From: CAVXEH01 sp963805645 | GTDB taxonomy: Bacteria > Chloroflexota > Limnocylindria > QHBO01 | Assembly: GCA_963805645.1 (NCBI GenBank) | Contig: CAWDVA010000002.1 | Coordinates: forward strand, 62,001 to 126,000 | DNA: 64,000 nucleotides | Reading direction: 5' to 3' | Shown here: piece by piece, positions 52,529 to 60,340 of the stretch | How positions within the stretch are numbered: the first letter of the stretch is position 1 | How the letters are laid out: the number at the start of each line of letters is the position of its first letter | The notes under the pieces: model-generated | The model's input: only the letters and a program-made list of their open reading frames with translations | Told to the model about the DNA's origin: nothing | Database searches by the model: none | Translations under genes and position numbers: made by a program

Positions 52529-55500
52529 ATGATGACCCGCGACCCCGCGCGGGGCCGGGGCGCGAGGCCATCCGAGCGCAGCCTGCCCCTCGAAGCGGGC
52601 ATCCTGATGCTCGCGATCATTGCCGGTGGCCTGCTCCTCCGTGTCTTCATCGCCGGGATCCTGGTGCCCCACAGCGGCTTCGGGACAGACGTCGGGGACT
52701 TCACCGCGTGGGCCCAGCGGCTTGCCCAGGTGGGACCCGGAGGCTTCTACGCCCCGGGCCAGTTCCAAGATTATCCGCCGGGCTACCTGTACGTGCTCTG
52801 GGCGCTGGGGAGCATCGGGCACGCCCTGGCCCCCGTGGTGGGGATCGACATCACCGGCGGCCTGATCAAGATCCCGCCCATCCTCGCCGACGTCGCAAAC
52901 GCCTGGCTCGTGTTCGTCATCGCCCGGCGCTTCCTGGGCAGGTGGGTGGGCGACGACGCCGGCGGATGGATCGGCGTCGTGGCGGCGGTCCTGTACCTCT
53001 TCAACCCCGGCGTGATCTTCGACTCGTCGGTCTGGGGCCAGGTCGACTCGGTGGGCACCCTGGCCATCCTCGGCACCGTCTACGCGCTGCTGCGCGGCTG
53101 GACCGAGGCGGCGGCGGTGGGCGCCATCCTCGCCCTGCTCATCAAGTTCCAGTTCGCGTTCATGATCCCCATCGTCTTCCTGGTGGGGATGAAGCGCCAC
53201 GCGTTCGGACGATCCTCCGATCCGGACCAGGATGGACGGGCGGATCTGCTGCGCGTCCTGACCTCGCTCGCCGCCGGCCTCGGGACGCTGGTGCTCCTCA
53301 TCGTCCCGTTCGGCCTGACGGTCTGGAGCCCGAACGCGGCCGACAGCACTCTGATCGGCAAGTTCATCGAGGCGGCGTCGACCTACCACGGCCTGACGAC
53401 CAATGCCTTCAACCTGTGGATGAACCCGTGGAGCGGCCTCGCCACCCCGCTGAGCCCGGGTGGGCTGGCGCCGTCGCTGACGTGGGGCGACGACACGGTC
53501 ACCATCGCCACCATCGGCAGCTTCGCGGTGACCTGGCAGCTGGTGGGCGTGGTCCTCTTCGCCGCCGCCGCCCTGGTCGCGGCCTGGGTCGTGGTCCGGC
53601 GCGACGACGCGGTGGGGATACTGGTGGGGACCCTGGTCGTGGCGGTGGCGTTCTTCGCGCTGCCCACCCGGGTCCATGAGCGATACCTCTTCCCGGCGCT
53701 CGTCCTGGCGGCGCCGCTCGTGGTGCGCGGCTGGCGCTGGCAGCTGCTCTACGGGCTGCTGAGCCTCTCGTTCTTCACGAACATCTATGGCGTGTACACC
53801 GCCGACTGGTCCTTCGTCGAGACGAGCGTCATGAACCCCGGCGTGGGTGGCCAGGCGATGGCCCGTGACCCCGTGCTCAACGCCACCCTCCTCTCGCCGT
53901 GGGGGATCGAGATCGTGTCCGCCATGATCGTGGTGGTCATGGGCTGGCTGGTGGTCATGGCGCTGGGCGTGGCTCGGCGCCGGGCGGCGTATGCCGGGGA
54001 GCGGGTGCTCGACGCCCCGCTGGACGACGAATCCGGATCCTTCCTGCCGCCTCCGGCCGGCGACGCCGGCGAATCCGGCGAGGGCGAGGGGGACGGTCCC
54101 CCGGCCGTTCCGCTGCCCGGAGGCCACGAGCCGATGCGCCCGCCCGCCTGGCGCTCGTGGTTCCGCGTCGATCGCGCCGGGCCGTGGTTCCGCGAGCCGT
54201 GGCGGCGGCTGGATCGCGTGGACCTCCTGCTGGTGGTGGCCTTCATCCTCGTCGCCTTCGGCTATCGGCTCTGGCGGCTCGACATCCCGCGCTCGATGCA
54301 CTTCGACGAGGTGTACCACGCCCGGTCCGCGACCGAGTTCCTGTCCGACTGGGAGCACGGCTGGACGCGCGACGTCTACGAGTGGACCCACCCCATGCTG
54401 GCCAAGTACCTCATCGCCGCGGGGATCGAGGTGGCCGATCCGAACAAGGTCGTCACGACCACGGACCTCGGCTCCGCCTCGCCGGCCCTCGCCGTGGCAC
54501 CGCGCCGGTCCTCCTACGGCTATGCGCGTTCCATCGCGTTCGCCTCGGACGGGAGCAGCGTGGTGGCCCTTGACGCACTGAACGGCGACCCGGTCGCCAG
54601 CTGGGACACAGGCCACCCCATCGCGGCGCTCACCTACGACGATGCCGGTGCCCGGCTGCTCGTGGGTGCTGCCGACGACGGTGAGGTGCGCATCTACGAC
54701 CTGTCCGTCTTCCTGGGCCTCAACGGCTCGCGTGCGCCGCCGATCGAGGCCGGTTCGATCGCCAGCGGCCTGGCCGATGTCGAGCAGATCCTGGCTCCGC
54801 AGGGCTCCGGCATCCTCGCCTTCCGCGGGAAGGACGGGATCGCGGTCGCCGACGGCGGCACGAACACCATCCTGGCAAGCAACCCGCTCGTCACGCCGCA
54901 GATCGCCTTCGCGGCGGGATCGGGCGACAGCTCGGTGGACGTGGTCATCGCCACGCAACCCAATGCGTCGAGCATCGTCACCCTCGACGCCCGGACGCTG
55001 GCCCAGGTCAACGCCCGGATCCTGGACAACCCGCCGCTTGGCCCCATCTACGTCTCCGGCCAGGGCACCGACCAGCAGCTGTGGGTGGCGGTCGGCCCGC
55101 TGGCCGCGACGGACGAGCACCCCGCCGTGAACGGCGGCATGACGGTGCTGGACGCGCCGGGCGTCACCACCATCGCCACCGTCCCGCTGCCGGGCCAGGC
55201 GACCGGCTTCATCTGGCAATCGGTGGCGAACATCGTGTACGCCTCGGGAACCGACGCGACGAGCGGCAAGCCGGTGATCTGGACCATCCAGCCGCTTGGC
55301 GACAACCGATCGGGCTTCGCCGTCTTCGACACCACGGAGCTCCCGGGTGGGGCCACCGCCATGGCCATGGACGTCTCGAACCGTGGCCAGGCCGATGACG
55401 ACGGCCGCCTGCTGGTGGCCACGGAGCACGCGGGCCAGGCGAGCGGCGGTGCGGCAAGCGCGGCCCTGGTGGGGATCGATGCCGGCAGCAACGCGTTCGC

Positions 55501-57247
55501 CTGGCGCCTGATGGGGATCGTCTTCGGCTCGATCCTGGTGGGGCTGATCTACCTGCTGGCCGCCACCATGTTCCGGCGGCGCCGGATCGCGATCCTGGCC
55601 GCGGCCTTCGTGACGTTCGACGCCATGAGCTACGTCATGAGCCGGATCGCCATGAACGACATCTACGTGGCGGTCTTCATCGTGGCCGCGTACCTGGTCT
55701 TCTGGCAGATCTGGTCCGGCCGATGGGCCCGCAGCGCCTGGTGGGCGCTGCCGCTGGTCGGCGTCCTCATCGGCCTGGCGGCGGCATCGAAGTGGGTTGG
55801 CTTCTACGCCCTGGCCGGCCTGTGGGTCATGATCCTGGCTCGCTCCCACCTGGGCCGCTTCATCCTCCTGGCGGCCATGACCTTCCTGGCCGTGGTCGCG
55901 GGGTTCGGCGCCCCGTGGCCCTTCCAGGTCGTCTGCTGGCTGGCGGTGGCTCTGGGCCTGCTCCTGGTCTACGTCAAGCCCATCCGCCTCGCCGGGCGCG
56001 ACCTGATGGCGCTGCCCGCCACCGGCGTGGTGTTGGGCGGGGTGGGGCTGGCCTTCGCCATCGGCTTTACGCAGATTGCCGGACGGACACCGCAGAACTC
56101 GGTCGAGGTGGTGTTCGGATTCCTGGCCCGTGGAACGCAGGCCGGCTGGCCGGCGTGGATCCTGGTGGCGGTCGCTGCCGCGCTGCTTGCCTGGCGAGCC
56201 GTGGTCTCGCTGCGCGACCGGTCCAGCGACCGTCGCTGGATGCAGCCCGGAGAGCTCGCCGGCTTCTCCTGGCCGTGGATCGGGGCCGCGCTCTTCGTCA
56301 TCCCCATGGTCGTCTACTTCATCGCCTACATCCCGTACCTGCAGCTGGGCCACTCGGTGGCGATCCCGAACGTGGGACCGGGATACGGATGGTCGCTCGA
56401 CGAGCTCCAGGCGCAGATGTTCGGCTACCACTTCGGCCTGCAGGCCGGGCACCCGGCCGCGTCACCCTGGTGGAGCTGGCCGCTGGACCTCAAGCCGGTC
56501 TGGTTCTACGGCTCACCGGGCGAGTGGGACAACCGCCTGGTGGCGGCCATCTACAACGGCGGCAACCCCATCCTGTTCTGGGCCGGCATCCCGGCGATCC
56601 TGGCCTGCAGCCTGCTCGCCTGGCGCCGTCGCTCGTACGCGCTGGTGCTGCTGGTGGGCGCCTTCGCGTTCCAGTACCTGCCCTGGACTCGCATCGAGCG
56701 AGCCACCTTCCAGTACCACTACTTCACCGCGGTCCTCTTCGCCATGGTGGCCGTCGCCTACCTCGTCGACGAGCTGCTGCGCAGCCGGGAGTACCGCTCC
56801 ACGGCGATTGCCTTCCTGGTGGCCGCGGTGGTGGTGGGCATCGCCATCTGGCCCCTGGGCGCAGCGCTGCCCATGCCCGACTGGTACATCAACGCCGCGC
56901 GCGCGCTGCCCCCGTGGAACTACGGGTTCCAGTTCCCGAACCCACCCACCGGGCCGCGAGAGGGCCTGCTCACCGGCGGGACACTTCGCCTGGCGCTGGG
57001 CACCGGCCTGGCCCTGCTGGCCGCCGCGTTCTCCCTGTGGGGCCGGGACCTCCTCGACGGTCGCCGGCCCCTTGGGGCCCTAGTCCGAGCGCCGTCCCAT
57101 GGCGCCAACCAGGAGCACGATGCCGAGCAGGACCAGGAGGATGGGCCACAGCTCGGCGGTCCGCAGCCACGGGATCCAGTCCCGGGCGAGGAACCAGGCG
57201 CCAATGAGGATCAGGAGCGAGCCGACCACGATCCCACCGCCACCTGA
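52529..57247 (+). CDS. Giant fusion of two GT-C glycosyltransferase modules with an inserted beta-propeller
   Basis: 1572 residues from ATG 52529. Module A (about residues 20-500) is a multi-TM GT-C enzyme starting LMLAIIAGGLLLRVFIAGIL, with GFGTDVGDFTAWAQRLAQVG and YPPGYLYVLWALGS in the first loop. A Gly/Glu/Pro linker (about 505-550) leads to module B, a PMT-type O-mannosyltransferase: HFDEVYHARSATEFLSDW and WTHPMLAKYLIAAGIEV. A six-blade-like propeller (about residues 640-985; YARSIAFASDGSSVVALDAL and similar) is then inserted in the position of the first extracellular loop. WRLMGIVFGSILVGLIYLLA and RIAMNDIYVAVFIVAAYLVF resume the PMT core. The last 55 residues run antisense into pspC and look like non-selected sequence. 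Probably transfers a sugar from the GT2 product to exported proteins. Confidence 0.82.
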   Translation: MMTRDPARGRGARPSERSLPLEAGILMLAIIAGGLLLRVFIAGILVPHSGFGTDVGDFTAWAQRLAQVGPGGFYAPGQFQDYPPGYLYVLWALGSIGHALAPVVGIDITGGLIKIPPILADVANAWLVFVIARRFLGRWVGDDAGGWIGVVAAVLYLFNPGVIFDSSVWGQVDSVGTLAILGTVYALLRGWTEAAAVGAILALLIKFQFAFMIPIVFLVGMKRHAFGRSSDPDQDGRADLLRVLTSLAAGLGTLVLLIVPFGLTVWSPNAADSTLIGKFIEAASTYHGLTTNAFNLWMNPWSGLATPLSPGGLAPSLTWGDDTVTIATIGSFAVTWQLVGVVLFAAAALVAAWVVVRRDDAVGILVGTLVVAVAFFALPTRVHERYLFPALVLAAPLVVRGWRWQLLYGLLSLSFFTNIYGVYTADWSFVETSVMNPGVGGQAMARDPVLNATLLSPWGIEIVSAMIVVVMGWLVVMALGVARRRAAYAGERVLDAPLDDESGSFLPPPAGDAGESGEGEGDGPPAVPLPGGHEPMRPPAWRSWFRVDRAGPWFREPWRRLDRVDLLLVVAFILVAFGYRLWRLDIPRSMHFDEVYHARSATEFLSDWEHGWTRDVYEWTHPMLAKYLIAAGIEVADPNKVVTTTDLGSASPALAVAPRRSSYGYARSIAFASDGSSVVALDALNGDPVASWDTGHPIAALTYDDAGARLLVGAADDGEVRIYDLSVFLGLNGSRAPPIEAGSIASGLADVEQILAPQGSGILAFRGKDGIAVADGGTNTILASNPLVTPQIAFAAGSGDSSVDVVIATQPNASSIVTLDARTLAQVNARILDNPPLGPIYVSGQGTDQQLWVAVGPLAATDEHPAVNGGMTVLDAPGVTTIATVPLPGQATGFIWQSVANIVYASGTDATSGKPVIWTIQPLGDNRSGFAVFDTTELPGGATAMAMDVSNRGQADDDGRLLVATEHAGQASGGAASAALVGIDAGSNAFAWRLMGIVFGSILVGLIYLLAATMFRRRRIAILAAAFVTFDAMSYVMSRIAMNDIYVAVFIVAAYLVFWQIWSGRWARSAWWALPLVGVLIGLAAASKWVGFYALAGLWVMILARSHLGRFILLAAMTFLAVVAGFGAPWPFQVVCWLAVALGLLLVYVKPIRLAGRDLMALPATGVVLGGVGLAFAIGFTQIAGRTPQNSVEVVFGFLARGTQAGWPAWILVAVAAALLAWRAVVSLRDRSSDRRWMQPGELAGFSWPWIGAALFVIPMVVYFIAYIPYLQLGHSVAIPNVGPGYGWSLDELQAQMFGYHFGLQAGHPAASPWWSWPLDLKPVWFYGSPGEWDNRLVAAIYNGGNPILFWAGIPAILACSLLAWRRRSYALVLLVGAFAFQYLPWTRIERATFQYHYFTAVLFAMVAVAYLVDELLRSREYRSTAIAFLVAAVVVGIAIWPLGAALPMPDWYINAARALPPWNYGFQFPNPPTGPREGLLTGGTLRLALGTGLALLAAAFSLWGRDLLDGRRPLGALVRAPSHGANQEHDAEQDQEDGPQLGGPQPRDPVPGEEPGANEDQERADHDPTAT

Positions 57248-57634
57248 CCGATGGCGGCGCCGCTCCGCCCGGTGCCCGGCCCACTCCTGGGCGATCGACG
57301 GCGGCGGTGGAGGCGGGCTCCCGGGCGGGGTCCCCGCAGGATCGGCACCCTCGGCGCCCGCGGGTCGCTCAGAGGGATCCATGGTGGACGACATCGGCTC
57401 ACCTCCCGGTGCGGGTGCGGACGGCCACTGGTTGTAGGCGAACCCCGACGGGGCCTCCGGCACGACGAACCACATGACCAGGTACAGGAGCAGGAAGATC
57501 CCGCCCGAGGCGAGGATCAGGATCGCCCACGCGACGCGCACGAGGGCCGGGTCGAGGTCGAAGTAGTCGGCGACGCCGCCGGCCACGCCGCCCAGGACGC
57601 GCTCGGTGGAGGATCGGTAGAGTCGACGGTTCAC
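57080..57634 (-). CDS. PspC-domain membrane protein
   Basis: 184 residues. The PspC domain MNRRLYRSSTERVLGGVAGG is followed by VADYFDLDPALVRVAWAILI and TM LLLYLVMWFVVPEAPSG. A proline-rich cytosolic loop (GSPPPPPPSIAQEW) and a C-terminal pair of TMs (IVVGSLLILIGAWFLARDWI, LWPILLVLLGIVLLVGAMG) follow. PspC proteins sense membrane stress or modulate LiaFSR-like systems. The 3' end overlaps the GT-C fusion gene by 168 bases. The start is coupled to the upstream LiaF-like gene (ATGA). Confidence 0.86.
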   Translation of the reverse strand: MNRRLYRSSTERVLGGVAGGVADYFDLDPALVRVAWAILILASGGIFLLLYLVMWFVVPEAPSGFAYNQWPSAPAPGGEPMSSTMDPSERPAGAEGADPAGTPPGSPPPPPPSIAQEWAGHRAERRRHRSGGGGIVVGSLLILIGAWFLARDWIPWLRTAELWPILLVLLGIVLLVGAMGRRSD

Positions 57635-58602
57635 TTGCAGCCTCCGTCAGGGTTCAGGTCGAAGCTCGCCGCGTTGCCGTGCACGGTGAGCGCGATGCGG
57701 TGTGCGGCCGACGAGTCGAAGCCCGGGCTCTCCCAGGTGTCACCGTTCTGCGTCAGCCCATTGCCTCCCAGGTTCGCGCTGAAGGCGGTCCCACTGGCAG
57801 TGATGCGGATGGGCATGGTCGTGGGGACACAGAGCTTCACGCTGCCGGCGTTCATCTGGATGGTGCCCTCGAGCAGCGTGTCCGCCGAACCGGTGATGCT
57901 CGCCGATCCGGCGTTCATCTCGAGGTCGAGGCCGCTGACGGCCGCGCCGTTGACGTCCATGTGGATGTCCGCCGCGTTGGGTTGGAAGTCGAAGCTCGAG
58001 AAGGTGCCGCCCGCCAACCCCAGGGTGAACTTGCCGGCGTTGGCCCGCAGGTTCGCGTCGTACGAGGGCGCGGTGGGCAGGGTCACCCGCCAGCGCTCGC
58101 GGCCGCGGTCGATGAACCACCCGCTGGTGTCGGCGGACTCGATGCGCAGCTGCCCATCCGAGCCAGTCACCGTGGGCTGGTCGCTGCCGGTGCTTCCGAC
58201 CGATGCCGCCCAGAAGCTCTCAGCGGTCATGTCCACGTCGAGCGTGCCGCAGTTCAGGCGCCAGTCGAGCGAGACCCGGTCGCTGCCGAACGTGCCGGTG
58301 TGGTCGTTGAGCGAGGCAGGATCCGAGCCGGATCCGCACCCGACCGCGATACCCGGGCCGACCGCGATGGCGGTGCCCACGATGGTGCCGACCACGAGGG
58401 CGGCGAGCGCGGTCCCCAGTGGCGCGGCGGGTGTGCGGGCCACCATGAGGCTGATGCCGATGGCGACCAGGATCAGCGGCCACAGCCGCCAGGCGCCGGC
58501 CATGGTGTCGCGGTCCAGGACACCCTGCTGGATTGCGAGCGCCACGGCGCCCGCGGTGATGAATCCGAGGCCCCAGAACAGGAGCCCACGGTTGATGCGC
58601 AT
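57631..58602 (-). CDS. LiaF-like transmembrane envelope-stress protein
   Basis: 323 residues from ATG 58602 behind AGGAGG. N-terminal TMs (LLFWGLGFITAGAVALAIQQ, LWPLILVAIGISLMVA, ALAALVVGTIVGTAIAVG) precede an extracytoplasmic repetitive beta domain. It has MNAGSASITGSADTLLEGTI, MNAGSVKLCVPTTMPIRIT, NAGKFTLGLAGGTFSSFDFQ and similar units, typical of the beta-strand toastrack/DUF2154-type fold of LiaF. It is first in a two-gene operon with pspC. No liaRS in the window. Confidence 0.82.
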   Translation of the reverse strand: MRINRGLLFWGLGFITAGAVALAIQQGVLDRDTMAGAWRLWPLILVAIGISLMVARTPAAPLGTALAALVVGTIVGTAIAVGPGIAVGCGSGSDPASLNDHTGTFGSDRVSLDWRLNCGTLDVDMTAESFWAASVGSTGSDQPTVTGSDGQLRIESADTSGWFIDRGRERWRVTLPTAPSYDANLRANAGKFTLGLAGGTFSSFDFQPNAADIHMDVNGAAVSGLDLEMNAGSASITGSADTLLEGTIQMNAGSVKLCVPTTMPIRITASGTAFSANLGGNGLTQNGDTWESPGFDSSAAHRIALTVHGNAASFDLNPDGGCK

Positions 58603-58778
58603 GACCTCCTACCCTCCATTGGGGGGCGCGTGCACGCCCGGGTCATTCTTACACGGGTTCCACAGAACACCAGCCCCTGCCCTCCCGGCCGGGGGTGCCG
58701 ACTGGACCGATGGCGACCGCACCGCAGGCCCTTGACACGCCGATCCGAGGGACCCACCAGCGTGCGCCACGGATTCAG
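58603..58778. other. Upstream part of a 566-base gene-free interval (58603-59168)
   Basis: The stretch holds the 5' region of the leftward LiaF-like gene and one copy of the dispersed word CGCCATCGGTCC (minus strand, 58704-58715). Nothing coding is recognised. The rest of the interval is the structured leader described separately. Confidence 0.4.
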
Positions 58779-58808
58779 TTGACATCGAGGCCGGGTGCGC
58801 CGTAGACT
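58779..58808 (+). promoter_or_regulatory. Promoter of the ABC exporter leader transcript
   Basis: TTGACA (58779-58784), an 18-base spacer and TAGACT (58803-58808). The consensus -35 and good spacing make this one of the clearest promoters in the window. Initiation near 58815 gives a leader of about 350 bases. Confidence 0.7.
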
Positions 58809-58885
58809 CCGCGGCCGGAGTCTCCGCGTCTCGCGGGTCTCCGCCGCCGACCAACCACCACTGAACAAGGGAGCGAGCGCAGGAC

Positions 58886-58975
58886 ATGGTTCTCCTCAGC
58901 AGCGCGATCTGCGCGCGTCGACGTTCGCCGGCCACCGGCGAGTGCGACGGGAGATCTGTGCCCACCTCGAGCTGA
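58886..58975 (+). CDS. Candidate 29-residue leader peptide
   Basis: ATG 58886 to TGA 58975 encodes MVLLSSAICARRRSPATGEC followed by nine more residues. AGGA lies very close (1 base) to the ATG and a GGGAG lies further upstream, so initiation strength is unclear. It sits between the promoter and a terminator, where ribosome position could change downstream pairing. Residues 11-13 are Arg-Arg-Arg, which recalls stalling motifs of drug-responsive leaders. That link is inference. It may be chance. Confidence 0.35.
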   Translation: MVLLSSAICARRRSPATGECDGRSVPTSS

Positions 58976-59011
58976 CGATCAGGCGGCAACGCCGCCGGAC
59001 GAAGCCACGAG

Positions 59012-59041
59012 CCGTGGGCCGGATCGGGTCCACGGTTTTTT
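59012..59041 (+). terminator. Terminator inside the leader of the ABC exporter operon
   Basis: CCGTGG (59012-59017) pairs with CCACGG (59030-59035), with further inner pairing, followed directly by six Ts (59036-59041). It lies 128 bases before the ABC ATPase ATG, so it would stop transcription before the operon unless prevented. Confidence 0.75.
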
Positions 59042-59068
59042 GATGCCTGCCTGAAGCAGGCCTCCCCA

Positions 59069-59100
59069 GAGCCGTGGATCCCGCGCAGGGACCACGGCTC
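59069..59100 (+). promoter_or_regulatory. Alternative-pairing hairpin downstream of the leader terminator
   Basis: GAGCCGTGG (59069-59077) pairs with CCACGGCTC (59092-59100), extended inside by TCCC/GGGA. An identical GAGCCGTGG at 59009-59017 forms the left arm of the terminator. CCACGGCTC could thus also capture that arm and act as an antiterminator. A smaller hairpin (GCCTGC/GCAGGC, 59045-59061) lies between. Confidence 0.6.
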
Positions 59101-59168
59101 GTTTGCTGTCAGGAGACGGCAGCGAGCAGCGAGACGATGAAGCCGACACGGACAAAGGGGCACCGGCC

Positions 59169-60071
59169 ATGACCACGGTGATCGAACAAGTGAAGAACGA
59201 GCCAGTCGCCAGGGCCCAGGCCCGGCAGACGCCTCGCCAGCGGCCGATCGAGCACGACGGCGTCCCGGCGCTCCTCGTCGAGCACCTGGCCAAGACGTTC
59301 GTCGTTGGCCGCAAGCGCAAGCCGGTCGTCGCCGTGAACGACGTCAGCCTGCGCATCAGCCGCGGGGAGATCTACGGGATCCTGGGGGCCAACGGGAGCG
59401 GGAAGAGCACGCTGATCCGCCTGGTGAGCACGCTGCTCACCCTGGACGCCGGTCGGGTCGAGGTCTTTGGCCACGACATCGAGCGGGACGAGATGGCGGT
59501 GAAGCGCCTGATCAACCGCGTCAGTGTGGACGCGGCCTTCTTCAAGAAGCTCAGCCCGGACGAGAACCTGCACTACGCGGCACGCCTGTACGGCCTGGAC
59601 ACCCGGGTCGCCCACGCGGAGTCGCGGCGGATCCTCGCCCGACTGGGCATCAGCGAGAAGCGGCTGGGCAGCCCGCTGGAGCAGATGAGCCGGGGCATGC
59701 AGCAGAAGGTCGCCATCGCGCGGGCCCTGCTCACCAGCCCCACCCTGCTGCTCCTCGACGAGCCGACCACGGGCCTCGACCCCCGCTCGAAGCTGGACGT
59801 GCAGGCCTTCATCGAGGAGCTGCGGGACACGCACGACGCGACGATCGTGCTGACCACCCACGACCTCGACGAGGCCGAGCGGCTCTGCGACCGGATCGCG
59901 CTGATCAACGACGGCCGGATCGTCGTGGAGGACACGCCGGAGGCGCTCAAGGCCATGGTGGCCCGCGACTACGGCCAGGCCCCGACCCTGGACAGCGTCT
60001 TCATGACGTTCACCGGGCGGAGCCTCGACGACGACATCGGCGACGACGACAACAACAACGAAGACGCATGA
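59169..60071 (+). CDS. ABC exporter ATP-binding protein (DrrA-like)
   Basis: 300 residues from ATG 59169. Walker A GANGSGKSTLIRLVSTLL, Q-loop area NRVSVDAAFFKKLSPDENL, signature MSRGMQQKVAIARALL, Walker B LLLLDEPTTGLDPRSKLD and H-loop LTTHDLDEAERLCDRI are clear. This is the drug/ABC-2 exporter class. The N-terminal 40 residues are a non-conserved polar extension and the C-terminus is acidic (DDDIGDDDNNNEDA). It follows a long attenuator-like leader and is coupled to a small gene and an ABC-2 permease. Confidence 0.9.
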   Translation: MTTVIEQVKNEPVARAQARQTPRQRPIEHDGVPALLVEHLAKTFVVGRKRKPVVAVNDVSLRISRGEIYGILGANGSGKSTLIRLVSTLLTLDAGRVEVFGHDIERDEMAVKRLINRVSVDAAFFKKLSPDENLHYAARLYGLDTRVAHAESRRILARLGISEKRLGSPLEQMSRGMQQKVAIARALLTSPTLLLLDEPTTGLDPRSKLDVQAFIEELRDTHDATIVLTTHDLDEAERLCDRIALINDGRIVVEDTPEALKAMVARDYGQAPTLDSVFMTFTGRSLDDDIGDDDNNNEDA

Positions 60072-60097
60072 AGAACGGAAGAAAGGAGGTGAGCACC

Positions 60098-60295
60098 GTG
60101 ATGATCCATCCGACCCCGCGCGACCTGATGGCCGCGAACGAGGATCACGTGACGCAGCTGCGCCGCGAGATCCACCGCTCGCACGCGCATCGGGCGCCGG
60201 AGCGCCGCATGCGGCGCTGGGTCGGTCGCCAGCTGGTGCGCGTCGGGACGCGCATCGCGGCGGACCCGACGCTTCGGCCGGTCCGTCCCGTCTAG
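60098..60295 (+). CDS. Small basic protein in the ABC exporter operon
   Basis: 65 residues from GTG 60098 (ATG 60101 next). AAAGGAGGTGA (60082-60092) is one of the two strongest ribosome sites in the window, eight bases before the GTG. The sequence is rich in Arg/His (QLRREIHRSHAHRAPERRMR, then RWVGRQLVRVGTRIAADPTL) with an amphipathic look. No TM or known domain. The frame also opens at ATG 60068 in an ATGA overlap with the ATPase gene, but the ribosome site favours 60098. Possibly a partner or regulator of the transporter. Confidence 0.65.
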   Translation: MMIHPTPRDLMAANEDHVTQLRREIHRSHAHRAPERRMRRWVGRQLVRVGTRIAADPTLRPVRPV

Positions 60296-60340
60296 GGCGG
60301 ACCGGCATCCAACCACACCGACAGGAGCAACGGAAACGCC

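Noticed and set aside
52502..56452. A long minus-strand frame opposite the GT-C fusion gene
   Set aside because: Shadow sequence rich in His/Gln/Asp/Arg with no motif, while the plus strand shows TM and glycosyltransferase motifs.
58815..59041. The leader as RNase P RNA, 6S RNA, SRP RNA or a T-box
   Set aside because: None of the conserved motifs of these RNAs (for example the T-box AGGGTGGNACCGCG or the RNase P GAGGAAAGTCC core) is visible.
58795..59043. An 82-codon plus-strand frame within the ABC leader
   Set aside because: It begins inside the -10/spacer region, has arginine-rich low-complexity content, and reads through the terminator. The structured RNA explains the region better.
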